Source: Streptomyces guryensis (GTDB taxonomy: Bacteria > Actinomycetota > Actinomycetes > Streptomycetales > Streptomycetaceae). Taken from it: a stretch of DNA of 64,000 nucleotides. The stretch lies in contig NZ_JAJSBI010000014.1 in the NCBI RefSeq assembly GCF_021261325.1, positions 124,001-188,000 on the forward strand, given 5' to 3'. The notes below the pieces were generated by a model. The model ran no database searches. It was not told where the DNA came from and saw only the letters and a program-made list of their open reading frames with translations. This document shows positions 56,291 to 64,000 of this stretch, in pieces (the stretch's first letter is position 1; each line of letters begins with the position of its first letter). Position numbers and translations under genes: made by a program.

Positions 56291-59200
56291 ATGAGACCCC
56301 CCACCACGCGGCGGACAGAAGCGGCGGCGATCGTGTTCTTCGTCATCGCCGTCGTCCTCGGACTCGCCCACCCCGCCGCGCTCGCGGCCCCGCACCACAC
56401 CGCACGCACCGCCACCGTCTACGACGTCCGTGACTACGGCGCCGAGGCGGACGGCTCCACCAACGACACCCCGGCCATCAACAAGGCCATCACGGCGGCC
56501 AGTTCGGCCGACGGCGGCGGCATCGTCCGCTTCCCCGCCGGCGCCTACACATCCAAGAACACCATCCACATGAAGAGCCATGTGACGCTCCAGCTCGACA
56601 AGGGCGCCACGATCCAGGGCTCCGGTGCCGACACCTACGACAAGGCCGAGTCCAACCCGTACGACGCCTACCAGGACTACGGGCACAGCCACTTCCGCGA
56701 CGCGATGATCTATGGCGACCGGCTGACCGACATCGGGTTCGTGGGCGAGGGCGTCATCGACGGCATGGGCGACATGATCACCGGCAACCCGAAGCCCGGT
56801 GAGGCCGACAAGATCATCTCGCTCACGCGCTGCGACGGACTCCGCATCGGTGACGGACTCACCCTGCGCCGCGGCGGCCACTTCGCCGCGCTGATCAACG
56901 GCTGCAAGAACGTCACCTCGGACCGGCTGACCATCGACACCGCGAGCGACCGCGACGGCTGGAACATCATCTCCACGACGAACGTCACCGTGACGAACGC
57001 CGACATCAGGGCCAACGACGACGCACTCGTCTTCAAGAGCGACTACGCCCTCGGCGCCAAGCTCCCCAACGGCCACGTCCGCGTCAACGACTCCACTCTG
57101 TCGGCCCGGTGCTGCAACGCCCTGATGTTCGGCTCCGAGACCTGCGGAGACTTCTCCGACTACCAATTCGAGAAGATCCGCATCGAGGGCGCGGACAAGT
57201 CCGGCCTCGGCATGGTGTCGATGGACGGCGCGAAGATCTCGGACGTGCACTACCGCGACATCACGATGACCAACGTCCACTCGCCGATCATGCAGAAGAT
57301 CGGCACCCGGAAGCGATGCGGCGACCATCCCGGCGTCGGATCGATCAGCGACATCACGTACGACAACATCACGGCGACCGGCGACAGCCCGTCCTTCAGC
57401 CCGACGCTGTGGGGCGAGACCGGCCACCGGATCAACGGCGTCACCTTCAACAACGTCCACATCACCGTGCCCGGCGGCAACGGCACCATGTCCACCTCGG
57501 TGCCGGCCAACGACCCCGGCGACTACAACCCGAAGGCCATCGGCACCCGACCGGCCTACGGCTGGTACCTGCACAACGCCGACAACGTCCATTTCACCGA
57601 CAGCTCGGTCAGGTTCGCCGCCGACGACGGCCGCCCCGCGGTCATCGCGAACGCGGCGAGCGGCATCCGCTTCACCGACTTCACCGCGGGGCGGGGCTCC
57701 CACTCGCCGTACGACCTGGGCTTCCAGGACGTGGACGGTTACTGCGCGACCGGCGTGACACTGCGGATCTCCATCAGTGGATCCACCGAGAACTGCGCGA
57801 GCACCGTACGGCCCCTCGACCTGGAGAACCCCCGCCAGGACTTCCTGCGCAACTCCGTCGGCGGTCTCTTCCTGCACTGGGGCCTGCGCACCGCGCCCGC
57901 CCACACCAGCTGCGCCGCCTGGGAGAACGACGTCACGAGCGGCGGCTGGACACCGGACTACTGGGTGAACGAGGCGAAGAAACTGCACACCCAGTACCTC
58001 GTCCTCGCCACCTTCCACAGCCGCCTCGGCTACGCCCGCCCCTGGCCCTCCAGGATCCCGGGCTCCTGCTCCACCAAGAGGGACTTCCTCGGCGAGCTGA
58101 TCACCGCCGCCAAGGCCAAGGGCATGAAAGTCATCCTCTACATGACCGACGATCCCCAGTGGCACGACGAGGGCGGCCACGAGTGGCTCGACTCGGCGGC
58201 CTACTCCGCCTACAAGGGCAAGAACGTCGACCTGACCACCCGCGACGGTTTCGGGCAGTTCAGCTACGACAACTTCTTCGAGGTCATGGACCGCTACCCC
58301 GACCTCGGCGGCTTCTGGATCGACAACGACAACGCCTACTGGGAGAGCCACGACCTCTACCGGCAGATCTACCAGAAGCGCCCGAACTACACGCTCAGCA
58401 ACAACAACGAAGACACGCCGATCATGGACATGATCAGCAATGAGCAGAAGACGGGGATGACGCCCGCCTACGACTACCCCCAGGCGCTCTACACCGCCCA
58501 ACCCCGCCTGACCGAGGCCGACTTCAAACTGCCCTCGACCGGCGCCTGGTGGTACGACGGCTCCGACCCCGCCGTCGACAAGAAGCTCACCCTGGGCCGG
58601 CTGATCACCAACGCGGGCTCTTCGGTCAAGGCTCTGATGGCCGAGACCGCACAGGTCAACGGCAGGTTCCCGGCCAACCAGGCTGCCTTCAACAACTTCG
58701 CCGCCTCCTACCTCGACCCCGTCTGGGAGTCCCTGCACGGCACCGAGGGCGGCGGCTACATGTACGGCGGCCTCAAGCCCGGCTTCTGGAACGACGGCGC
58801 GCACGGCGTGACGACCATCGCCAAGGACGACCCGAACCGGCAGTACCTCCACGTCCTGACCCCGCCGAGCACGTCCGCCCTGCGCATCCGTGACAACGGC
58901 TACCGCATCGCCTCCGTCACCAACCTCCGTACCGGCAAAGCGGTTTCGTGGTCGCAGTCGGGCGGCGTGCTGACGCTGACCGGCCTCGGGGACTGGGACC
59001 CGTACGACACCGTCTTCAAGGTCACCACCGCCGGCCGTCAGGGCATCCTCGCCGGCGTCAAGGTGATAGCGAGCGCCTCCGCGAGCGGACATACCGGGGC
59101 GGCCGCCGGCGATGGCGACTTCCTCACCTACTGGGACAACAACAGGACCTTGCCGGTCAGCCTCACCTTCGACCTCGGCTCCGCGAAGAAGGTCCAGTAC

Positions 59201-60796
59201 ATCGGCCTCAACCAGCGTGAGGACTCCGTCGCCTACGCCCGCTCGGACACCGAGCAGTCGGCGCGGATCAAGGACTACAAGGTGTACCTGAGCAACGACG
59301 GCACGAGCTGGGGGAGCGCGGTCAAGACCGGTCAGCTCCCAAGTCGCCGCGGCATCCAGGGCATCGACCTCACCGCGGCCGACGCCCGCTATGTCCGCCT
59401 GGAGGTCGACACCACCTGGGCCGCCTCCACCGACACCACCCGCTACCAGCGGCTGCGCATCGACGAGGCGTGGATCGGCACCTCGTACGCCACACCGGCG
59501 GCCTTCACCCCCAGGTCGGACAACGGGCAGTCCCTGCGCCCCGCCATGGGCTGGAGCAGCTGGAGTTTCGTGCGCCGCTCACCGACCGAGGCGAAGATCA
59601 AGGCACAGGCGGACGCGCTGGTGTCGAGCGGCCTGAAGGACCACGGCTTCGTGTACGTCAACCTCGACGACTTCTGGCAGAAGTGCGACTCCGAGGGCTT
59701 CGCCGTCGACAACTACGGCCGCTGGGCCGTCGACCCGGCCAAGTTCCCGGACGGCATCAAGGCACTCGCCGACTACATCCACTCCAAGGGCCTGAAGTTC
59801 GGCTTCTACGTGACCCCCGGCATCGCGAAGAACGCCGTCACCCGCAACACGCCGATCGAGGGGACCTCGTACCACGCGAAGGACATCGCGGACACCTCGA
59901 AGACCGAGAAGAACTACAACTGCAAGAACATGTACTACATCGACTACTCCAAGCCGGGTGCGCAGGAGTTCGTGAACTCCTGGGCCAGGCAGTTCGCCTC
60001 ATGGGGAGTCGACTACCTGAAGATCGACGGCGTGGGCGGCCAGGACGTCCCGGACGTGCGGGCCTGGGACAAGGCGCTGCGGGCGAGCGGACGGCCCATC
60101 AACTTCGCGCTGTCCAACAACCTTCCGATCGCCGACGCCGCCACCTGGCGGGGGCTCGCCAACAGCTGGCGCACCCAGGGCGACGTCGAGTGCTACTGCG
60201 GCCCGGGCTCCAACGGCAGCGGCTATCCGCTCACCGACTGGGCCCATGTCTCCGCCCGCTTCAACACCGCCGCCTCCTGGCAGCCGTACGCCGGCCCCGG
60301 CGGCTGGAACGACCTGGACTCCCTGGAGGTCGGCAACGGCGACCCGGCAGGTCTCACCGCCGACCAGCGCCGCTCCCACTTCACCCTGTGGGCGATGGCG
60401 GCCTCGCCGCTGCTGCTCGGCACCGATCTCACCCACCTCGACCCCGTCGACGAGGCGATGCTGACCAACGACCGGCTGATCGGTGTCGACCAGGACGGGG
60501 TGGCCGCGAAACGGGTTGTGAACAGTGGTGTCAGGCAGGTCTGGAGCAAACGCGAGAACAGCGGCGACTACGTGGTGGCGCTGTTCAACACCGGTACGTC
60601 CGGCAACTCCACGGTCACCGTGAACTGGTCGCAGGTCGGCTTCACCGGCTCCGGCGACGTCACCGACCTGTGGTCCGGTGCGCACAAGGGCACGGTCGCC
60701 GACACGTACAGCGCGACCCTGCGCCCGGGAGAGACACGGCTGATCAGGGTCAGGCCCGTCGACTCCCTCAAGGTCTTCGCCCCCTACACGGGCTGA
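56291..60796 (+). CDS. multi-catalytic fusion: GH28-like - fucosidase-like - discoidin - GH27
   Basis: 1501 residues from the ATG at 56291. Signal-like N-terminus (IVFFVIAVVLGLAHPAALAA). (1) Residues about 41-495: right-handed beta-helix of GH28 type (YDVRDYGAEADGSTNDTPAI; NADIRANDDALVFKSD keeps N-x-D and DD, but the GHG His is replaced by CNALMFGSE). (2) About 510-910: an alpha-L-fucosidase (GH29)-like TIM barrel (VGGLFLHWGLRTAPAH; LGGFWIDNDNAYW with nucleophile Asp about 678). (3) About 920-1065: F5/8-type (CBM32-like) module. (4) About 1083-1400: GH27 alpha-galactosidase (GWSSWSFVRRSPTEAK; DYLKIDGVGG, nucleophile Asp about 1246; WRTQGDVECYCG, acid Asp about 1298), then a beta-sandwich. The frame is open throughout with no frameshift. 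It probably strips side chains and backbone of pectic or arabinogalactan material. Confidence 0.88.
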   Translation: MRPPTTRRTEAAAIVFFVIAVVLGLAHPAALAAPHHTARTATVYDVRDYGAEADGSTNDTPAINKAITAASSADGGGIVRFPAGAYTSKNTIHMKSHVTLQLDKGATIQGSGADTYDKAESNPYDAYQDYGHSHFRDAMIYGDRLTDIGFVGEGVIDGMGDMITGNPKPGEADKIISLTRCDGLRIGDGLTLRRGGHFAALINGCKNVTSDRLTIDTASDRDGWNIISTTNVTVTNADIRANDDALVFKSDYALGAKLPNGHVRVNDSTLSARCCNALMFGSETCGDFSDYQFEKIRIEGADKSGLGMVSMDGAKISDVHYRDITMTNVHSPIMQKIGTRKRCGDHPGVGSISDITYDNITATGDSPSFSPTLWGETGHRINGVTFNNVHITVPGGNGTMSTSVPANDPGDYNPKAIGTRPAYGWYLHNADNVHFTDSSVRFAADDGRPAVIANAASGIRFTDFTAGRGSHSPYDLGFQDVDGYCATGVTLRISISGSTENCASTVRPLDLENPRQDFLRNSVGGLFLHWGLRTAPAHTSCAAWENDVTSGGWTPDYWVNEAKKLHTQYLVLATFHSRLGYARPWPSRIPGSCSTKRDFLGELITAAKAKGMKVILYMTDDPQWHDEGGHEWLDSAAYSAYKGKNVDLTTRDGFGQFSYDNFFEVMDRYPDLGGFWIDNDNAYWESHDLYRQIYQKRPNYTLSNNNEDTPIMDMISNEQKTGMTPAYDYPQALYTAQPRLTEADFKLPSTGAWWYDGSDPAVDKKLTLGRLITNAGSSVKALMAETAQVNGRFPANQAAFNNFAASYLDPVWESLHGTEGGGYMYGGLKPGFWNDGAHGVTTIAKDDPNRQYLHVLTPPSTSALRIRDNGYRIASVTNLRTGKAVSWSQSGGVLTLTGLGDWDPYDTVFKVTTAGRQGILAGVKVIASASASGHTGAAAGDGDFLTYWDNNRTLPVSLTFDLGSAKKVQYIGLNQREDSVAYARSDTEQSARIKDYKVYLSNDGTSWGSAVKTGQLPSRRGIQGIDLTAADARYVRLEVDTTWAASTDTTRYQRLRIDEAWIGTSYATPAAFTPRSDNGQSLRPAMGWSSWSFVRRSPTEAKIKAQADALVSSGLKDHGFVYVNLDDFWQKCDSEGFAVDNYGRWAVDPAKFPDGIKALADYIHSKGLKFGFYVTPGIAKNAVTRNTPIEGTSYHAKDIADTSKTEKNYNCKNMYYIDYSKPGAQEFVNSWARQFASWGVDYLKIDGVGGQDVPDVRAWDKALRASGRPINFALSNNLPIADAATWRGLANSWRTQGDVECYCGPGSNGSGYPLTDWAHVSARFNTAASWQPYAGPGGWNDLDSLEVGNGDPAGLTADQRRSHFTLWAMAASPLLLGTDLTHLDPVDEAMLTNDRLIGVDQDGVAAKRVVNSGVRQVWSKRENSGDYVVALFNTGTSGNSTVTVNWSQVGFTGSGDVTDLWSGAHKGTVADTYSATLRPGETRLIRVRPVDSLKVFAPYTG

Positions 60797-60807
60797 GGGG
60801 AACACCC

Positions 60808-62838
60808 ATGAAGATGAAGAGAGTTCTGCCGTACGGCGTCGCCGCGGCCCTCGCGCTGCCCCTCGCGGGGCTGAGCCAGGGCACCGCGATCGCCGCCACC
60901 GACTACCAGGCCGAGGACGCGGTCGTCTCGCAGGGCACGGTGGCCACCAACCACACCGGGTACACGGGCACCGGCTTCGTCGACTACACCAACGTCAAGG
61001 GTTCCTCCGTGGAGTTCACGGTGAGCGCGGTTTCCGCGGGCACCGCCTCGGTCGCCCTGCGATACGCCAACGGGACCGCCACCGACCGCCCGATGGACCT
61101 CTCCGTGGACGGGACGGTGATCGCCTCCGCGGTCTCCTTCCCGGCCACCGCCGACTGGAACACCTGGGCCACCAAGGCCCTCGACGTCCCGCTGACCGCG
61201 GGCACCCACAAGATCCGCGCCACCGCGACCACGGCCAACGGCGGCCCCAACCTCGACCGCATCACCATCGGCGCGGCGACCGACACCCAGGCCCCGACCC
61301 GTCCCGGGCAACCCGGCTGCTCGGACATCGGCGAGAACGGCCTCACCCTCTCCTGGGGCGCCTCGACCGACAACGTGGGCGTCACGGCGTACGACATCTA
61401 CGAGCACGGCAACAAGATCAGTGAAGCACCGGGCAGTTCGAGCAGCAGGACGCTCACGGGACTCACCCCCGACACCACCTACAACCTCACCGTCATCGCC
61501 CGCGACGGGGCCGGCAACACCTCCGCCGCCAGCCCGGTCGTCGACTGCACCACCAAACCCAGCTCCGACACCACCCCGCCGACGAGACCGGGCACCCTCT
61601 CCGCCTCCGACGTCACCGCGAACAGCGCCCGACTGGCCTGGGGCGCCTCGACCGACAACAAGGCGGTCGTCGCGTACGACGTGCGCAGCGACACCACGGT
61701 CTACAAGACGGTCACCAGCGGTACCTCGACCACGCTGACCGGGCTCGCCTGCAACAGTCCGTACGCGCTGGACGTCGTCGCCCGCGACGCGGCCGGCAAC
61801 ACCTCCGCGCCGGGCAACACCGTCACCTTCACGACCAGGGCCTGCACGACCGACGGCGGCGTCCCGAGCTCCGTCGCCACGCTGTCGACGGGCTGGACGA
61901 TCCCCTGGGGCACCCACTGGATGCCCGACGGGCAGAGCGCACTGGTCACCGAGCGGGACGACTTCCGCGTCTGGAAGGTCACGAAGGACGGCATGAGGAC
62001 CCCGGTCGGCACGGTGCCCGACGCGGTCACCACCAACGGCGAGGGCGGCCTCCTGGGCGTCGCCGTGGACCCCGGGTGGGAGAGCAACCACTACGTCTAC
62101 TTCATGCACACCGCGGACGAGGGCAACCGCGTGGTCCGCATGACCTACGACGGCACCGCGCTCAGCGACTACAAGGTGCTGCTCCAGGGCATCAAGAAGA
62201 ACCGCTACCACAACGGCGGCCGCCTCGCCTTCGGCCCCGACGGCTATCTGTACGTGTCCACCGGCGAGGCCCAGACGCCCGACCTGGCGCAGGACAAGAA
62301 CTCCCTCAACGGCAAGATCCTGCGCATGACGACGGACGGGAAGCCGGCCCCCGGCAACCCGTTCGGCAACTACGTCTACAGCCTCGGCCACCGCAATCCC
62401 CAGGGCCTTGCCTTCGACCGCAACGGCCGCCTGTGGGAAGCGGAGTTCGGCAACAGTGCCAAGGACGAACTCAACCTCATCAAGCCGGGCGCCAACTACG
62501 GCTGGCCGATCTGCGAGGGCAGCTGCGGCACATCCGGGATGACCAACCCGAAGGCCACCTGGAACGTCGCGGAGGCCTCGCCGAGCGGTATCGCGATCGT
62601 CCGCAACGTCGTCTACATGGCGTCCCTGCGCGGTGAGCGGCTGTGGCGGATCCCGATCAACGGGGACAACGAGAGCGTCGGCACACCCACCGCGTACTAC
62701 GTGGGCACGTACGGCCGTCTGCGGACCGTGACCAAGGTCCCGGGCGCCGACCAGCTGTGGCTGTCGACCACCAACTGCGACAACAACGGAAACCAGCCGG
62801 ACGGATCGGACAAACTCTTCCGAATCAACATCAGTTGA
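60808..62838 (+). CDS. secreted CBM35-FnIII-FnIII-PQQ-type sugar dehydrogenase
   Basis: 676 residues from the ATG at 60808. Signal peptide (LPYGVAAALALPLAGLSQGT). Residues about 31-152: CBM35 (DYQAEDAVVSQGTVATNHTG). About 155-345: two fibronectin type III repeats (LTLSWGASTDNVGVTAYDIY; ARLAWGASTDNKAVVAYDVR). About 350-676: six-bladed propeller of the PQQ-dependent glucose/sorbosone dehydrogenase family (IPWGTHWMPDGQSALVTERD; EGGLLGVAVDPGWESNHYVY; RYHNGGRLAFGPDGYLYVST; SLGHRNPQGLAFDRNGRLWE; GANYGWPICEGSCG). It would oxidise released sugars outside the cell, with electrons passed to unknown acceptors. It is last in the operon and is the likely substrate-binding, oxidising partner of the hydrolases. 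Confidence 0.88.
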   Translation: MKMKRVLPYGVAAALALPLAGLSQGTAIAATDYQAEDAVVSQGTVATNHTGYTGTGFVDYTNVKGSSVEFTVSAVSAGTASVALRYANGTATDRPMDLSVDGTVIASAVSFPATADWNTWATKALDVPLTAGTHKIRATATTANGGPNLDRITIGAATDTQAPTRPGQPGCSDIGENGLTLSWGASTDNVGVTAYDIYEHGNKISEAPGSSSSRTLTGLTPDTTYNLTVIARDGAGNTSAASPVVDCTTKPSSDTTPPTRPGTLSASDVTANSARLAWGASTDNKAVVAYDVRSDTTVYKTVTSGTSTTLTGLACNSPYALDVVARDAAGNTSAPGNTVTFTTRACTTDGGVPSSVATLSTGWTIPWGTHWMPDGQSALVTERDDFRVWKVTKDGMRTPVGTVPDAVTTNGEGGLLGVAVDPGWESNHYVYFMHTADEGNRVVRMTYDGTALSDYKVLLQGIKKNRYHNGGRLAFGPDGYLYVSTGEAQTPDLAQDKNSLNGKILRMTTDGKPAPGNPFGNYVYSLGHRNPQGLAFDRNGRLWEAEFGNSAKDELNLIKPGANYGWPICEGSCGTSGMTNPKATWNVAEASPSGIAIVRNVVYMASLRGERLWRIPINGDNESVGTPTAYYVGTYGRLRTVTKVPGADQLWLSTTNCDNNGNQPDGSDKLFRINIS

Positions 62839-62856
62839 TGGAGTGTCAGAACGAGA

Positions 62857-64000
62857 TCAGGCCCGGTAGAGCGCCTCGACCTCGTTGGCGTAGGCGTTCT
62901 CGATGGCCTTGCGCTTCAGCTTCAGGGACGGGGTCAGCAGACCGTGTTCCTCGGTGAACGGCTGGGCCAGTATCCGGAAGGTGCGGATCGACTCGGCCTG
63001 TGAGACGAGGGTGTTGGCGGCTACGACCGAGCGCCGCACCTCCGTCTCCAGGTCGGCGTCCCGCACCAGCTGGGCCGGGGACATCCGCGGTTTGCCGCGC
63101 ATGGTCAGCCAGTGCTCGACGGCCTCCTGGTCGAGGGTGACCAGGGCGGCGATGTACGGGCGGTCGTTGCCGACGACGATGCACTGGTTGACCAGCGGAT
63201 GGTCGCGGACGCGCTCCTCCAGCAGAGCGGGGGAGACGCTCTTGCCGCCGGAGGTCACCAGGATCTCCTTCTTGCGGCCGGTGATGGTGAGGAAGCCGTC
63301 CTCGTCGAGGGCGCCCAGGTCGCCGGTGGCGAGCCAGCCGTCGTGCAGGGTCTCGTCGGTGGCCTTCTGGTTGTTGAGATAGCCCTGGAAGACGTTCGGG
63401 CCGTGCAGCCAGATCTCGCCGTCGTCCGCGATGTGCACGGTGACGCCCGGGATGGGCTGGCCGACGGTGCCGTAGCGAGTGCGCTCGGGCGGGTTGGCGG
63501 TCGCGGCCGCCGTCGACTCCGTGAGGCCGTAGCCCTCGTAGATCTGCACTCCCGCGCCCGCGAAGAACAGGCCGAGCCGGCGGTCCATCGCGGAGCCGCC
63601 CGAGATGGCGTTGCGGATGCGGCCGCCCATCGCGGCCCGCAGCTTGGAGTAGACGAGCTTGTCGAACAACTGGTGCTGCACACGCAGGCCCGCCGACGGG
63701 CCGGGTCCGATGCCCCAGGCCTTCGCCTCGACGGCGTCCGCGTACTTCACGGCGATCTCGACGGCCTTCTCGAACGGCCCGGCCTTGCCGTCCTTCTCGG
63801 CCTTGCGGCGCGAGGCGTTGAAGACCTTCTCGAAGATGTACGGCACCGCGAGGATGAACGTCGGCTTGAACGCCTGCAGGTCGGGCAGCAGGGTGGCGGC
63901 GTTCATCTGAGGCTGGTGGCCGAAGCGGATCCCGTGGCGGATCCCGGTGACCTCCACCATCCGCCCGAAGACGTGCGCGAGCGGCAGGAACAGCAGTGTC
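62857..64000 (-). CDS. long-chain acyl-CoA synthetase (FadD-type), 5' end outside window
   Basis: C-terminal part of at least 380 residues; the gene starts beyond base 64000. AMP-binding features seen: LTESTAAATANPPERTRYGT with GYGLTES, the NQKATDETLHDGWLATGDLG core (motif GWLATGD), ITGRKKEILVTSGGKSVSP and the C-terminal domain HPLVNQCIVVGNDRPYIAAL. Before that, IFEKVFNASRRKAEKDG and LRAAMGGRIRNAISGGSAM are typical of the long-chain (FadD15/FACL) branch. It activates fatty acids with ATP and CoA. It is convergent with the PQQ dehydrogenase gene and not part of the polysaccharide operon. Confidence 0.93.
   Translation of the reverse strand, partial: TLLFLPLAHVFGRMVEVTGIRHGIRFGHQPQMNAATLLPDLQAFKPTFILAVPYIFEKVFNASRRKAEKDGKAGPFEKAVEIAVKYADAVEAKAWGIGPGPSAGLRVQHQLFDKLVYSKLRAAMGGRIRNAISGGSAMDRRLGLFFAGAGVQIYEGYGLTESTAAATANPPERTRYGTVGQPIPGVTVHIADDGEIWLHGPNVFQGYLNNQKATDETLHDGWLATGDLGALDEDGFLTITGRKKEILVTSGGKSVSPALLEERVRDHPLVNQCIVVGNDRPYIAALVTLDQEAVEHWLTMRGKPRMSPAQLVRDADLETEVRRSVVAANTLVSQAESIRTFRILAQPFTEEHGLLTPSLKLKRKAIENAYANEVEALYRA

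Noticed and set aside
56267..59092. 941-codon open frame on the minus strand opposite the fusion enzyme
   Set aside because: No recognisable domain; composition is that of an antisense shadow; the plus strand carries unmistakable glycosidase motifs.
60784..62391. 535-codon minus-strand open frame opposite the PQQ dehydrogenase
   Set aside because: Antisense to a protein with clear CBM35, FnIII and propeller repeats; no motifs in the frame.

Overview
The window is chromosomal DNA of very high GC content with the hallmarks of a Streptomyces (or close relative): a gas-vesicle cluster of the gvpJ-L-S-K type, several GAF, PAS and ANTAR signalling proteins, a SigB-type sigma factor, XRE/DUF5753 and MmyB-type regulators, GTG starts, many 4-bp ATGA overlaps, secreted CBM2-bearing cellulases, and the short GC-rich interspersed repeats common in that genus. 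No tRNA, rRNA, CRISPR array, integrase or transposase was seen.

Layout. 1-2.1 kb: 3' end of a gas-vesicle operon and a 56-residue membrane peptide gene. 2.1-8.5 kb: methyltransferase, PAP2/diacylglycerol-kinase fusion, histidine phosphatase, ABC-F ATPase, and a Vms1/baeRF-like gene broken by an in-frame stop. 8.5-19 kb: a stress block with a four-gene overlapping operon (CBS - membrane protein - DJ-1 - large catalase), DUF2795, an LLM oxidoreductase, a pyruvate-oxidase-like TPP enzyme, a SigB-type sigma factor, PAS/GAF and GAF/ANTAR proteins. Several of these genes have upstream sites resembling SigB promoters. 19-29 kb: secreted glycine-rich protein, a fold-type I aminotransferase that lacks the PLP lysine coupled to a metallo-hydrolase, DedA, a second metallo-hydrolase, a membrane phosphodiesterase, OsmC and an orphan DnaK with an HspR-like site. 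29-31 kb: a collapsed nitrate reductase operon in which narI and narJ are intact but narG and narH survive only as scrambled scraps. 31-38 kb: methyltransferases, two XRE regulators, ADP-ribosylglycohydrolase, pterin dehydratase and a WYL regulator facing two uncharacterised genes.

38-54 kb is a secreted polysaccharide-degradation region: a decayed PL11 rhamnogalacturonan lyase, GH74 xyloglucanase, GH48, GH5 and GH6 cellulases each with a CBM2, and a GH75 chitosanase. A perfect CebR-type operator (TGGGAGCGCTCCCA) lies upstream of GH48 and a 12/14 match upstream of GH5-GH6. The chitosanase has a palindrome of the kind bound by ROK-family repressors. 54-62.8 kb is a tightly packed pectin/rhamnogalacturonan operon: a small ORF, a GH105 unsaturated-uronyl hydrolase, a Tat-secreted lyase-like protein, a 1501-residue enzyme joining a GH28-like helix, an alpha-L-fucosidase-like barrel, a discoidin-type module and a GH27 galactosidase, and a secreted CBM35-FnIII-FnIII-PQQ sugar dehydrogenase. 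The window ends in a partial long-chain acyl-CoA synthetase.

The most unusual items are the multi-catalytic fusion with its PQQ dehydrogenase partner, the scrambled nar relic, three in-frame copies of 39-42 bp mini-elements inside genes, two tandem arrays of a TGTSACATGCCAC-like motif, and the catalytically dead aminotransferase.
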